A stretch of DNA of 64,000 nt, taken from Xanthoparmelia taractica. Lineage: Eukaryota > Ascomycota > Lecanoromycetes > Lecanorales > Parmeliaceae. Below, piece by piece: positions 45,430-57,802 of the stretch. The notes under the pieces were generated by a model. The model was given only the letters and a program-made list of their open reading frames with translations, had not been told where the DNA came from and did not search any database. Both the position numbers and the translations under genes were made by a program. The DNA lies in assembly GCA_033085395.1 (NCBI GenBank), contig JANQBS010000059.1, positions 1-64,000 of the forward strand. The letters are read 5' to 3'. Positions within the stretch are counted from its first letter, which is position 1. Each line of letters opens with the position of its first letter.

Positions 45430-46291
45430 TTACGCAGTATCACCAACCGCGCCCCCAACCAACCTGTCCCCAGACGCAGAAATAAGATCAGGACCTGTAT
45501 GCGGAGTAGTACGAATACGTTCATTGAGTTTACTCCCCGCTTGCCAAATGAATACCGCGATGCTGTTCAAATCACCTGGATACCCCCAGTCAGCGAATCC
45601 GCTTAGAAGTGCCATTGAGAGTGGTTTGATTGAAAAGACGTAGGACCGCCTACCTGCAGGATACCAGCCAGGTTGATTGACCTCCGGCCTACTGCATTCC
45701 GCATTGATGTACATGGCGTCGTGGTACAGCTGGGTGAAGGAACTGATGTCTGAGCCTGCAGAGGGGCTCGGCGTCTCGCCGGGCAATTCCCCTGCGACGA
45801 ACATGTTGCGCATAGCGATGACGACGTAACAGGTCCCTACTTCATGATTGAGCCGATCGACCAGACACACAAGTCCTGATCAGCACCCCTTGGTTAGACG
45901 CACCGAAAGCCACCTTTAGCGGTACCCTTTGAGTGGGGATCCCATGGACAGGAGTCACGCCTGATGCTAGAAACTCGTACTTGGTGCCATCATGGTCCCT
46001 AGCGTAATCATCGTAGAAAAGCTGGAGAGCTCTAAGACAGTCGCCGTTGTCGAATTTTGCGCTGGGCTGGAACCATTCGGCGTAGCTGGGTAGAGTGGCG
46101 CAGTTGGGCACCGGTGCTCCTAAGTTGGTGGCGCTTTTGTTGACGACGAACATGGAAGAAGTATCTTCACCATCGACCAGAGAGTTGTCACCGATGAGGC
46201 TGACGGGTGAGCATGTAGAATGTTGTGTGAAAGCAAGCAAGCATAGCACTTTGACCCATAAGGGCAGATTTGACCTGGACAGGATCGCCAT
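45430..46291 (-). CDS. Small secreted protein, four cysteines
   Basis: 264 aa from exons 46291-45904 and 45836-45430; 67-bp intron with GTGCGT donor joins KVAFG to TCYVV in phase. The N-terminus has a signal peptide (hydrophobic LPLWVKVLCLLAFT, likely cut after STCS). In the mature part four Cys fall in a spaced pattern: PNCATLP, GDCLRAL, TCYVVI, AECSRP, consistent with two disulfides as in a common family of fungal secreted proteins of unknown role. No catalytic motif. The last 60 residues after PGWYPAG are less convincing and another intron there is possible. May be an effector or surface protein; that is inference. Confidence 0.65.
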
Positions 46292-46826
46292 GTCGGCCGT
46301 TGCGTTCGAGTGCTGTGAAAAATGTAGCCAGCTGATACTGCTCAACGTATATTTGAGGGTTTGCTTAAATGGAGGGGGTGCACGGGCTTGTCTCTGGCCC
46401 TCACGCGATAAAGTATGCTTGCGGCTCTTGAGCAAAATGCGAAAATGTGGATAACTGTCAAAAGAGTAAATTGAACGCGATATCTTATAAGGCGCGCCAC
46501 ATAGCTGGCTTCCATCGATCTGGGAGCGGCAATATGCATGCAAACCAAGCGAGCCGTTTCAGGGCCGGGGGATAATAATTCGACGGAGCAGTGTCCCCAT
46601 GCTCATTGTTGATCATCGTCAGCATGGCGAATGTTAAAGCTGGCAAATTCAGATACTGCGGCTCTTGTCAACCCATATCGACAACCGCCCTAAATCTTGC
46701 GAACCATGCTAGTCAATCTCCAGTCTCAAGGCTATGCAAACCTGTCTCGTCAATTTCAAGCGTTGGATGATGAGCAAGGGACCGGGGTCTTGAGCAAACA
46801 GAAGGTATTTTATTTGTGACGGTGTA
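46292..46826. other. Intergenic region
   Basis: Promoter region of the secreted-protein gene and 3' flank of TyrRS. No gene recognised. Confidence 0.4.
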
Positions 46827-48892
46827 TTAACCTCCCCTCAGGCTTCTGTATATTCCAGGCTCCGCCGCAGAACCCATTTTCGGATCTGCCTGATGTATAG
46901 GCGCTTTCCTAACATACGACTTCTGGTGCCATGCCTTCATTCTCCTAAGATCATCCGGTAACGATTCGTGAGGCTTGTCCTCTTTCCAGCCGGGTGCGGA
47001 AAGGCCCCTCCTTTCAAATTCCTCATCACTGATGATCTTGATAATCTTAATTTTCCACTTCCCTACCCTGACTATGAGCGTATCACCACCAATGATATAT
47101 TTTTCCGTCTCCTTGCCTTCCCAATTTGCAGCTGGAGAATAATCGACTTGTTCGCCTAATGTGCCGGTTCCACCAGGCCTTGCGCCTAGGTACACGCCCT
47201 TCTTCGTTACTAAACGATAACCTTCACTACGCGAGGGCACGAGTCCAGCGTGATAGACAACGTGACTCATGCGTTGGCCGTAGACGAGAGATTTAGGGAG
47301 CACAAGGCTATGAGTTGGCGGGATGTCTCTGTTTACTAAGGGTACAACTTTATTGGCGGAGTCCGTCGATTGGTTTCCGTCATAGTCAGTCTGTTGTTGT
47401 GGGGGAGAAGTCTTCCCGAACAGTCCACGGTGCTGCTGTTCGGCTTCTCTGGCTATCTTCTCGCCATGGACAAGCTTGAGCACTTCCTGGGCCAATTTGT
47501 GTTGGGCAATGCGTTTGTGTGGGGCTTTGTCGTGCTCCTCCATGAGGGTCTCTAGAACTTCGAGAGGCTCAAAGGTGAAAAGCTTAAGATAACGATGGAC
47601 ATCTGAGTCTGCGGTCCTAATAAAGAACTTTGTGTGTATCAGTATCTGCTTGAGTGGTCGATGGAAATCATTATCACCTGATATAGATCGAATGCACTGG
47701 TCATCTCCATGTCTAACCATAGCGCATTACCCTCACTCTTGCCAAATTTCTCACCAGATGATGTTGTCAAGAGAGGAACCGTGAAACCCATGGGTCTCTT
47801 CAAGAATATATCTTTCTCACTGAGCTTTTCGTCATCCTGCCTGATCACTGGATCGTAATGGTTGTATCTGATGTGGTTGATAGCATCTATACCGGCAAGG
47901 ATATTTCCGAACTGGTCAGATCCTCCAACCTGTACCTGTATGTCTTTCGTCGAATACATATGCCACCAGTCCCAGGACTGCAACAAAGGGTATGTAAATT
48001 CCGAGAAAGACATGCCCTCTTTCGATTTCATTCGATTCTTCACCCTAAGTTAAGAAGTCAGCGCTCCTAAAATGCACAAATCCGTGACACGCAATCACTC
48101 ACGTGTCCCTTCCTAGCATAGTCCCTAGCCTGACACCTGAGCCCACCAATTTCAAGAGCTCAAGAGCTGGAAGTTTGTTCAACCAGGCATTGTTGTTGGT
48201 CACTTCTCTCCGCCACGCCCATTCCCAGTGATACCCATAACCCTTTGCGCGGTGTTCGACATTGGCCCACATTGACTTTAGTTGCATATGGATCTTGAGT
48301 ATGTTGGTCTTTCGTGCCGTGGAAGGCAATGCTTCCCGAGCCGTCGCTCGTCCGATGGGATCACCAATCTGTGCGGTGGCGCCTCCAAGCTACATTTGTT
48401 AGTCACATTGCAGTGGAGTCAAACAAGAGGGTACCTACCAGAGAACAGGCGTGGAAGCCATGTACGTACATCCAGTACAACACCATCAAAGGCAGTAGAT
48501 GCCCAAGGTGCATAGATGGTGCTGTGGGATCTACTCCAACATACGCTCCAACCCGTTTTTCTATTAACAGTCGGTCAAGGTCACCTCGTTCGCTGGTCGT
48601 GTGTTACAACAGACTTGTTTTTTACATCAGGGATGCCATGGACAACTCACCCTATTATCTGATTGACATAGCCCCTTTTCTCCAGCATGGTCAACATGCT
48701 CTCTTTCCTCCCAGCCTTGATCTCTGTAGATTGACGTGCCCATTCTAACTTTGCTTCCAACGTCTTCTTAATGTAATTCTGCGTGATGGATCGTCGCTGG
48801 CTTTTGGGGCTGAGGGTGCGCAGTCGAAGTGCGCATGGGAGGCATATGTGTCGCGGTCTGTGTGATAGCGTCAGAGGACTATGATAGATCAT
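46827..48892 (-). CDS. MSY1: Mitochondrial tyrosyl-tRNA synthetase
   Basis: Charges mitochondrial tRNA-Tyr. 616 aa; exons 48892-48651, 48592-48439, 48389-48103, 48044-47678, 47627-46827, all phases closing. The N-terminus is basic and Ser/Arg-rich, a mitochondrial targeting signal, followed by LEKRGYVNQI. Class I motifs: VGVDPTAPSMHLGHLL (HIGH as HLGH), LGGATAQIGDP, VQVGGSDQFGNI, and KFGKSEGNA (KMSKS loop). The C-terminal part contains an S4-like RNA-binding segment (YHAGLVPSRSEGYRLV) and IIGGDTLIVRVGKWK. Divergent from the GH36 gene with only 185 bp between start codons, so the promoters overlap. Confidence 0.93.
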
Positions 48893-49077
48893 TTGATGTT
48901 CAGAGAGACCTTGATAATTTGTTCTGAACAAAACAGAAGCTGCTCTAGGAGAAAAGTCAGTAGCGATTTAGCTGCGGAGATTAGAATTAGCCTCGGATTT
49001 AAAAGGTGGATTGAATCAACTCAGGGCCTGGACAAGAACGACCTTCATCCCGTCTGAAGCAGAAGAGATCATGCAGC

Positions 49078-52052
49078 ATGGTCACCAATGATTTGAATGG
49101 CAAACCCTTTCAACTGAAATTCGTCAGAGCCGCTCAGATGCATCTATTCGCCAATGCAGTTTGTGATCCCCCATTAGGATCGAGTACAGTCGTTCCCTAC
49201 GGAGAGACGGTACTGTTTATGCCACTGAGGGAACCCGCTACATTGAACTGAATCGTATCAGGTCAGGTTTACGGTTCTTCTCGAGTCTAGCAGGTCCTTT
49301 CCCGAACAACCGTGGGAAGCTGTACTCTGGCATAACGGTCACAAGGACCGAGAGTGGCGTGAACTACATCTTGAGGAGACACAGACAACTCCGCGCCCTG
49401 TAATATGATCCAATGGTTGAAAGTGAGGGGCCGTTAAACTTACATGTAGTACAGCTTGCTGTCGGCTCCAAAACCCGGGCCGCAGTGTATCGCCGCTTCT
49501 TTTCAATTGACCTACCAAATCCGCCCAACCTGCAAAATCCTGTGCAGTTCACGCTAAAGTATCGCATCGGTTTGAACGATGACTGGAAGTGGGTCAACGA
49601 CAACTCATGTCTTACAGACGGAGAACTTTACTTTCAACCTGAAAAGCCGCCTGTTGAGATAACAAGCTATCTAAAGGACTTGAGTCCTGATTTCTCTGTG
49701 CATTCGGTCCTAAGCGAATCTCCAGAAGCTCGAGTATGGTCAGTCACGACAGCTGTGAAAGCAGCGGAAGGCGAGACCTCTGGTTGGACCAGTACAAGTC
49801 TTGGTGTCCCACGAAGCTTCACACGTTGGTTCGCTTTAGTCAGGATCTGGAGCCCGTGGCTTGCGCCCCGACATGGCAAAGGAATTTTCCAGCCACAGGA
49901 AGATGCTATTCTTTGTTCTTTCTTGCGCTGGGATGGCCTTCATTTAGTCTTACTTGCGGTTAGTGGAATCGATGATGTCTTGACTGTCTTTAAACATGGG
50001 CATGGAAACGTCCTCGCCTCATCAAGGAATGATAGCCCAAAGGAGGGCCAGACTAGAATTATTGCCGCTGTTGCACCAAACTTTGAGTCGGCTAACGCTG
50101 CTGCAATGTACCATGCGCGCAAGCTTGTTCAGCGAGACGAGTATATGAGTCCTGAAGTCAAAACTGAGATGAAGACCGTTATCGAGAAGGATGTCAAAGC
50201 CGAGTGGATGGACAATTGGTACGATGGACTGACTTACTGTACTTGGAATGCATTGGGCCAAGACTTGAACGAGGATAAGATATACAATGCATTGAATGTT
50301 CTTAAGCAGAACAACATCAGAAGTATGCGGGAGTCTTCAACCAACTTTACATTTGAGCTTATAGGTCTCAGTCACAAATCTAATCATCGACGACAACTGG
50401 CAGTCCCTTGTAGGTCTTATGCAGAGATGAAGGCTCCCCTAGATTTTGACCAAGCATAACAGGATAACAATGGAGAACACCAATTCAATCGGGGCTGGAC
50501 CGATTTTGAGGCTAACAAGGATGGTTTTCCGCACGGACTGAAGCACACAATCAAGAGAATTCGAGATGAGCACATAAACATCCAACATATAGCCGTCTGG
50601 CATGCTATTGTTTGTCGCCCTACCAAAAACCACACAACGTGAAGGAATTGACAGTAAATGCAGGCGGGATACTGGGGCGGTGTTTCTCCACACGGGAGTA
50701 TCGCCGAAAAGTATAAGACTGTCGCCGTCCGCAAAGAGCGGAGTCTCATTCCAGCGGAGACAGTGACAATGGTGGATGCGGATGACATTGACAGGATGTA
50801 CAATGACTTCTATAGGTAAATTCCTCAAAATACTACTTAGGTCTTTGACCACTAAAATGCTGCTTCAAGATTTCTCCTCTCTTGTGGCATCGATTCTGTC
50901 AAAACGGACGCTCAATTTGCTCTCGATCTCCTGGCTGATGCGCCAGATCGCCGCCGCTTCATCAAAGCCTACCAAGACGCCTGGACCATCAACAGTCTCC
51001 GTTACTTCTCCATCAAGGCCATCTCGTGCATGTCCCAGGTCCCTCAGATACTCTTCCATACCCAATTACCTACCAACAAGCCACGTTTCATGGTCCGCAA
51101 TAGCGATGATTTTTTCCCGGGCATACCTAGCTCGCATCCTTGGCATATCTTCGTCAACGCTCACAACTCGCTTCTGACAAGCCATCTAAATATACTGCCA
51201 GACTGGGACATGTTCCAAACCTCCCACCCTTACTCCTCCTTCCACGCCGCCGGCCGCTGCGTCTCTGGAGGTCCCATCTACTTTACAGATGAACCTGGTC
51301 AGCACAACTTAGACTTGATCGCTCAGATGACCGCTCGAACCATACAAGGTAAGACGATCATTCTTCGCCCCACTGTCATTGGCAAAACCGTGGGCGTCTA
51401 CACCGCGTACGAAGAAGAGAGGCTTCTCAAAGTGGGTACCTTCACGGGCGGCGTAGGTGGCACTGGCATATTAGCTCTCTTCAATGTCAGCCCACGCCCG
51501 CTGTCGGAGATGGTCAACCTCAACGCTTTTCCCGGGGTCAAGAGCGATGAAGAGTATGTCGTTAGATCGCACACTACGGGCGAAGTCACGCACCCTATCA
51601 AACTGAGCAGCGAGACTCCAGTCGTCTCGCTGGAGGTGGAGGTCAAGGGCTATGAGATCCTTTCCTCGTACCCTCTCCTCGCTCTTCCAGCCTCGAATAC
51701 CTCTGCCCCACATTCTTCCTTTACGAAGGTCGCGGTGTTGGGTCTACTAGGCAAGATGACCGGCGCCGCCGCTGTTATCCGGTCTGAGACGCGCATTGAA
51801 GGAAATGGCAGGCTGCGCATCGGAGTGACGTTGAAGGCATTGGGAAAGCTGGGCGTCTACGTCTCCACGCTGCACGAAAAGTCCGTAGCAGATGATGTCC
51901 TGGTCATGATTTCGGAGAAGGTGGTCCCTGTGCACACGGTCAATATCGCCGAGCAGGCTCCGGTGCTGGAGGTGGATGTGGAGGCGGCGTGGGAGGAGAT
52001 GGGGTTGGTGGCAGGGTGGAGCAATGAGGTCAGGGTGCTGGTTTTGGTGTGA
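49078..52052 (+). CDS. GH36 raffinose synthase / alpha-galactosidase-like enzyme
   Basis: Glycoside hydrolase family 36 protein of the Sip1/raffinose-synthase group, 885 aa. Seven exons: 49078-49209, 49262-49399, 49455-50322, 50372-50409, 50463-50609, 50664-50815, 50870-52052; every phase closes. Family features: TWNALGQDL, NLIIDDNWQSL, FNRGWTDFEAN, VWHA-GYWGGVSP, VKTDAQ (nucleophile Asp region) and RNSDDFFPG (acid/base Asp region), then SGGPIYFTDEPGQHN. No signal peptide, so probably cytosolic alpha-galactoside metabolism. Whether it synthesises or hydrolyses cannot be told. Exon 4 is only 38 nt. Confidence 0.88.
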
Positions 52053-53790
52053 GACAAGAGTATGAAAAGTTTATTTCTTTTTTGGGCCTGGAGTTCGAAA
52101 AGTCGGGATTGAAAAAGTTTAGCTATCAGAGTCATTCAACTGATTCAGAGCAGGAAGTCTTTTCAAAAGTCTTGTCCCGAGGTTTTTCAATAGGCTACAA
52201 TCATTCCCGTATCCATCCTCCCATCTGCCAAAGAACCATTTCTCCACGTCATCCATTCCACACTCTCTCACATAGGTACTTTACCAAACCTTCTAACAAG
52301 CTAGGGCCGAGACATAACCACCCCCACCCCCCCTCTCCCTCTCCTCTTTATGATAACCTGATTACAGAACACCTACCTATCATACATATCCCCCCTCCAC
52401 CCCCCTGCACATCATAAGAACCAACATTTCCATTCCCGCGTGTACGGCGATCCCTAGCTACCATCGCACTGCTGCCATCGCTCCCTCCCTCCCTCCCTCC
52501 CCTTCCCTTGCCTTTCTTCACTTCCTTGCTCCCTCACCTTCATCATCTTGTTCGTATATACCAATCAATTAATCCTTCCAACCATTCCATCCGACGGGAA
52601 AACCCAAATGTATACCTACATGCATGTATTACTTTTGCTTGCCACCGCATTCTCTGATTTTCGGAGTACGAGATTGGAGGTGTTTTCAGCTGTTTTAGGG
52701 AAGGAGGGAGGGGGAAGGGGGAAAGGAGAAGGGGATGTTGTGTTTGGGGTGGATTGGGTGAAGGATACGAGGATTAAGGAGTGGAAGGTTAGAGGAGAGG
52801 GAAAGGGAGAGGAGGAGGAAAAGGGAGGGTGCTGGACTCGACTTGCTCTTCGTGTATAGTGTTTTTATTAGTGCGGAGGGCATGCGGCTGTGTGTTGGGT
52901 TGGGATTGCTGCAGCACGGTGTTGAGACCACTGTGATAGAACTGCCCCGTAGGTAGCAAATAGGGATATGAATAGTCTTCACACACTCATAGAAAGGATC
53001 AATCCTTCATCCTCCCTCTCAATATTCCCAACACTGTGGGTATATCATAAGATTTTGATGCTACTTGCGAAAACGCCCGCAGGTGGTTTGATTATCCGAA
53101 CAGTGGGTAGACGTATCTGTACCTTTTCCGCTCTATTCCCCTTGATTCGTGAGCTCCGTGGATGATACACATGACTTTTCCCTACCTACCTACCTACCTA
53201 TCCTACCTATTCAGAAGGCGGCATCTCCAGCAGCTCGTAATGATAACTCGTCATCTTCGTTGACTTGGCGACTTCGAACTCGTTGGTGGCTTCCAAGTCG
53301 CCTATATACGCCCCATAAGGAACGGACTGATTTCCTATCTGTGACTGTGTAGAATATTTCATGTAATAGAGACATGGGATGCGAGGGTTGATGTCAAGTT
53401 TTTACTGCATGCTGTGCGAGTGTGTCAGGATTTAGGCTTAGGCTTAGGCGGGGAGATAAGGGCAGAGGAGGAGGGGATGCGGCCGTCTTCCCAGGTCAGT
53501 CAGACCAGCTCACTTTGATTTGATTCGTTACCCTGGGTAATCACTGTCATCGGGTGGACTTATACTCTCTACTACTGTTGAAGTATTGCTGGGTAAGCTC
53601 ATGAACCACTGGACCTAGGATACCGTAGAGCCCAAAGTCCTCAGATTTACTTAGGCACTCTGCCACTGTTGAAGTGTTTCTGGGTAAGCGCATGGACCAA
53701 TTGATGCAGGATACCGCAGAGCCCAAAGTTCGCACCGCAGCGTTTAGTAGACGCTGAGCCCGTTATCGCAAAGAGGGTATCCCGCACCGT
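52053..53790. other. Low-complexity intergenic region
   Basis: Contains a CTCC microsatellite (about 52481-52500), purine-rich tracts near 52690-52830, a CTAC run near 53181-53203, and the duplicated segment listed separately. No gene recognised. Confidence 0.5.
53565..53735 (-). repeat. Diverged tandem duplication, about 88-bp unit
   Basis: Two copies, about 53567-53644 and 53656-53732, share CTACTGTTGAAGT / CCACTGTTGAAGT, TGGGTAAG, GGATACCG and GAGCCCAAAGT in the same order. On the minus strand both could encode FGLxGIL...VHxLTQ..FNS, but in different frames and with stops between. Origin unknown. Confidence 0.6.
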
Positions 53791-55641
53791 CTAGTAGCCA
53801 CTTTCCATGGCGAAATCCATCCTTCCCTGCGCCCTCCTCAACCTCTTTCCAAAGACGCCCAACGCCAGAATCAAGAGACCAGCCGCTGCCACGATACCCG
53901 TTTGCGCCCCAAAGGTCCGCACGAGCCCCGACGCAGTCACCCAATCAATCTCAACATAAGTAGCCATGAAACCGCCCATTGTCCTCCCGACAACGATCCA
54001 CGCGCCGACCTCGCCGCTTCCCTCTGGATAAGCGTCCAAGAGGTATGCATTTAGCGCGACAGTCGCAATCATTATACCTACGACCTGCCCGGCCATGAAG
54101 ACGGCGAGTACCATGTAATGGTAGGTGTGTTCGAGAGCGAAGCCGAGGATAAGAATGGAGACGGCCATGATGGGGGAGGCGAGCCAGATGATAATGAGGC
54201 GCGCTTCGGGCTCGATGTGACCCGAATGCCGGCGCAGGTAGAGGTTGCCGACGAAGTCGTGCAGCCAGTGGCCCAGAACTGCTCCGATGATGGCGCCGAT
54301 TATGGGGGCGAAGTAGAAGAAGCCTGGATGCGGGTAAGACCAAGCGTTGGGTTCTCTTCTTTCACTAGGGGGAAAGGTGGATGCAGGAGGGTTTGCACGT
54401 ACCCAGGTTGTATGGTGTGAATTTATAGATTGTGGTCAGCCAAATGGAGATAGTTGCATTAACGCCGATCACCCAGGCGTAATTGAGGAAGTAATATATC
54501 GTGCACAGGAGGACAGGAAGCTTCGAGATGGCAATAACAGGACGCATTAGGGCCTGAAAGAAAGTCTGTCTAAGATGGCGGCCTCGCCATTGCTCGACGC
54601 CAACGAGTCTAAGCAGGCGCGACCTAGGCACGGGTTGCTGATCTCGTGCTAGACTACGATTGTAAAGTGTCTCGTCCATCAGGCCGACGACGAGAAGCCA
54701 GCATACAGCCGAGAGACCTGTGTTCACCCAGAACGCGTCGGGCCACGATTTCTTGTTGACTATGAATGCTGTAATCAGAGGGCCAAGATAGGGTGCTAGA
54801 ACTACGCCACCGGACCAGAGGTTGATTTTGCGCCTATGAAGATTGGCTTAGCACTTTGGCCATGAAAACGTCAGAATGAAGCCTTGCGGCTGCAACGTAC
54901 GGGTGCTCATGGAAGAAGAACACGTCCTGGATGAACATCAAGCCGCCCTGGATTGGAGCAATCAGGGCACGCATTCATGCATTGTCGATGGGGGTTTCGA
55001 AGAGCACTCACCGCTTCGGCAACGATGGAGAAAAATCCGTTTAGAATGCGCGCTGCAAGGTAAGAGTCGAAGCTCGTGGCGGCTGCGCACCAAGCGGACG
55101 TGCCTAGGGCCATGGAAACGAAGAATAACAGTACCGGCAGTCGGCCAAAGTAGGCGGACAGAAGCACGGTAAACAATCCTCCCGCTGCGCAGCAGAAAAG
55201 GTTTCCAACCAAATTATGTTGAATGGTGTTCTGAGACTTGGCCCACTGGCTGTACATTTTCAATCAGCAAGGGTTTTCCGTGGTGCTTTTCCCCCCAGCG
55301 ACGTACACAGCCTGTGGAAGCAAAGTGACGATACCCATGGCCGAGCCAAAATTCGGCAGAAAGGCCACCACAGCGATAACCAGAAGAACAACATGCTTCT
55401 TAAGAGGGCTCCAATTGAGAGGGTCGTTGGGGTCGCTCGAAGGCTGTGGGATCAAAACTGTCTTGCCATCGTGTGCGGTCTTTAAGCCTTGTCCCTCGGC
55501 TCCAAGCGCATTGATATCAAGCACGTGGTCGCTAGGATCGCCAGTTGTGCCAGTTGGATCGTGCTGCGGCTTCTCGTCGATGTCAGCATGTATGCTGATT
55601 TCCTCGTCCGGGGTCCTTGCTGAGTCGCCAGACGGCGGCAT
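53791..55641 (-). CDS. MFS transporter
   Basis: Major facilitator superfamily exporter, 527 aa, about 12 membrane segments. Exons 55641-55307, 55249-55012, 54947-54901, 54833-54403, 54323-53791; all phases close. The cytosolic N-terminus of about 85 residues ends in PNDPLNWSPLKK, the usual lead-in of fungal DHA-type transporters. Segments then include VVLLVIAVVAFLPNFG, RKINLWSGGVVLAPYLGPLI and GFFYFAPIIGAIIGAVLG. A small third exon (47 nt) encodes GGLMFIQDVFFFHEH. Substrate unknown. No biosynthetic cluster is evident around it. Confidence 0.88.
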
Positions 55642-57802
55642 GTTGGGTCAATGGAAAGTTTGGAGTGTTGGAGAAAGAAAGACGACAGCAGATGCTGCAA
55701 CCAGATGCTAGAAGTACCTATAAGTAGATGGAGGAGCGATCTTATCCCCACTTGGCGCGAGTTATGCGGTACGGTGATACGGTATTCGGACCATTTCATC
55801 TGTATTATTTGGATATCAAAACCAAAATCATGAATCGTCATCCCAACTTCCAACTCCATATCGACTAGAGAAATATTATATAGATCTTATTTATAATTTT
55901 AATTGTTCCTTTTATAATCCATCTGTACTCTATTTTAATGTCAACGAATTATTGGACATATAGCGGGATTGACTGCTTTTTGGCGTCGCCAGGAACTGTC
56001 GAAACATCCATGTAGATGATTATACAACAATAAATAGACAAATCATTCGATAAAAATCGTATTGTGGCATGTGTGATTCGTTTGCAGATATTCGGTATAA
56101 ATAACTGTAGTAGTATTGTTTGTTCTTCGGACTCCGGTAAATAAATTAGACCCGGGCGTAACATTCAAACAGCTTGAGCGCACGAGCACTGAACACATGG
56201 ACCAGGATAAAGTCGACTGAGTAGTGTGATTCCGATGGACTACTTGCATATTCGAAAATAATTTGAAGCGTGGGTAGTGGGAATGTAGAACGCGTTTGAA
56301 ACTGCCTGGGAGGAGCTGGAGCTCACCTTATCGGAATAATGGTTCTCGGGATATTCTTTTCTATCTGGATACGCAGCTTGCAGTATCCTATTTCCAGGCT
56401 GTACTTGAACCCAATCAACTGGTAATTTCTATCTCTTCATGGAGTCGTGCATCCCCTAGACCGTATCTCTTGCATTGCAGATTGCCGGACGAAGAATATG
56501 CGCCTTGTCAGCTTTATGACCAAAATTAAAGCTGCCATTACGCACGGGGTACAAGTAACAATTGAAAAAGGCCCCAATGACCACGGATAGACGAGAGGAC
56601 CAAGCTTTTAAAACAACCAATATAAATTACTAGAGTCACTTACCTCTAACTCAAATTACCCCATACAAGCGTAGCTATAGCCCTCGATAATCCTCCTTAG
56701 ATCCTTCGTGAGCGCCGCATCTTCAGCAACAGCTTAAGATTGGGAGCGAGCTGCTCTTTCAAAGCTACCGACAGCTATTTTAATAAGGGCGAGCCCGACT
56801 GTCGGATGGTCTTGCTTTACAGATCTTTAATCAAGTCTTTCCTTACCGAGGGTTTCATGATGGACTGACGGAAAACCTGCCCGAGACCAAAGGATAGTGA
56901 CTCAAGGAGATTAGGGGGAAAAACATTTCGAGGTTCTCTACGGCTTTCCATGTCATTGCATAGACGATGTAAATTGACCAGAGACCCTCTATCAATAACC
57001 CTAAGGTTTATCACACTATGCCACGGAGCCACAAAATATGTCAGCATGGTGCATGTGTTGCGTCTCATCCGCGACATTTCGATCTTTTCCCAGTCACGAA
57101 AGCACCTCGACAAGTAGCAGGATGCAGCCAACAACGGGGAATAAGCTCAGCCATGCATGTCATGCAAACCCGGGAACTAAGTCGAAGTGCTTAGAGGGTG
57201 AGGTGCAGACGAAGGATAAGTGGCTCCCAGACTGAGCTGGGAAATCATGCGTCTTTGCAGTACTTTGAGTCAAAGCCTGTAGATGCGCTGAGGTAAGTTT
57301 ACGAGGGTAGATACGGTCCTGGCCTAAGCCTGTCCTTGTTGATAAAGTACAAAAGGCTCAATGCCCTCTCACATAGCGCCCCAAGATTTAATGAGGCAAT
57401 CGTATCCTTTTTTTTCACCAGAATAAAATGAATAGAAAGATAGAAGAAGCTGGCGTAGTCAGTAATTGGGAGCTATACAAAGACTTTGGTAATCATGCTG
57501 CATGCCCTTGTTAGATGAATTCGCCATAAGGGTATGGCACCGCCGCACTGTGTTATCGTCTGGAGTTTTGACTCGAATTGGATGCCGTACACTATACTGC
57601 ATCAGGTTAGCCTGAGGCGGGCCGAACGGAACTGTTATCTTAGCGTGCCAAGCACTCGCGTTGAGACGCGTTCCTATTGTCACGTTTTCTCTGTAGCGAA
57701 TGCCAATCATAAATTCAGAAACTTGATATTTTCTCTTTGCCAGCATTGAACTTGTTACGAGACCAACAGGTGTCTGTGTAGCTTGAGCTACATCTTAAGA
57801 TC
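55642..57802. other. Gene-poor spacer between MFS gene and MSH6
   Basis: AT-rich around 55860-56130. A decayed coding remnant at about 56660-57134 is listed separately. The last few hundred bases should hold the MSH6 promoter. Confidence 0.45.
56660..57134 (-). pseudogene. Decayed coding remnant, unidentified
   Basis: A minus-strand frame (57134-56817) ends KDLIKDL-stop, and the neighbouring frame at once continues as SVKQDHPTVGLALIKIAV..FERAARSQS, stop, AVAEDAALTKDLRRIIEG and GYSYACMG. The composition is protein-like across a frameshift and one stop. I do not recognise the family. May be a relic or an exon of an unmodelled gene. Confidence 0.3.
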
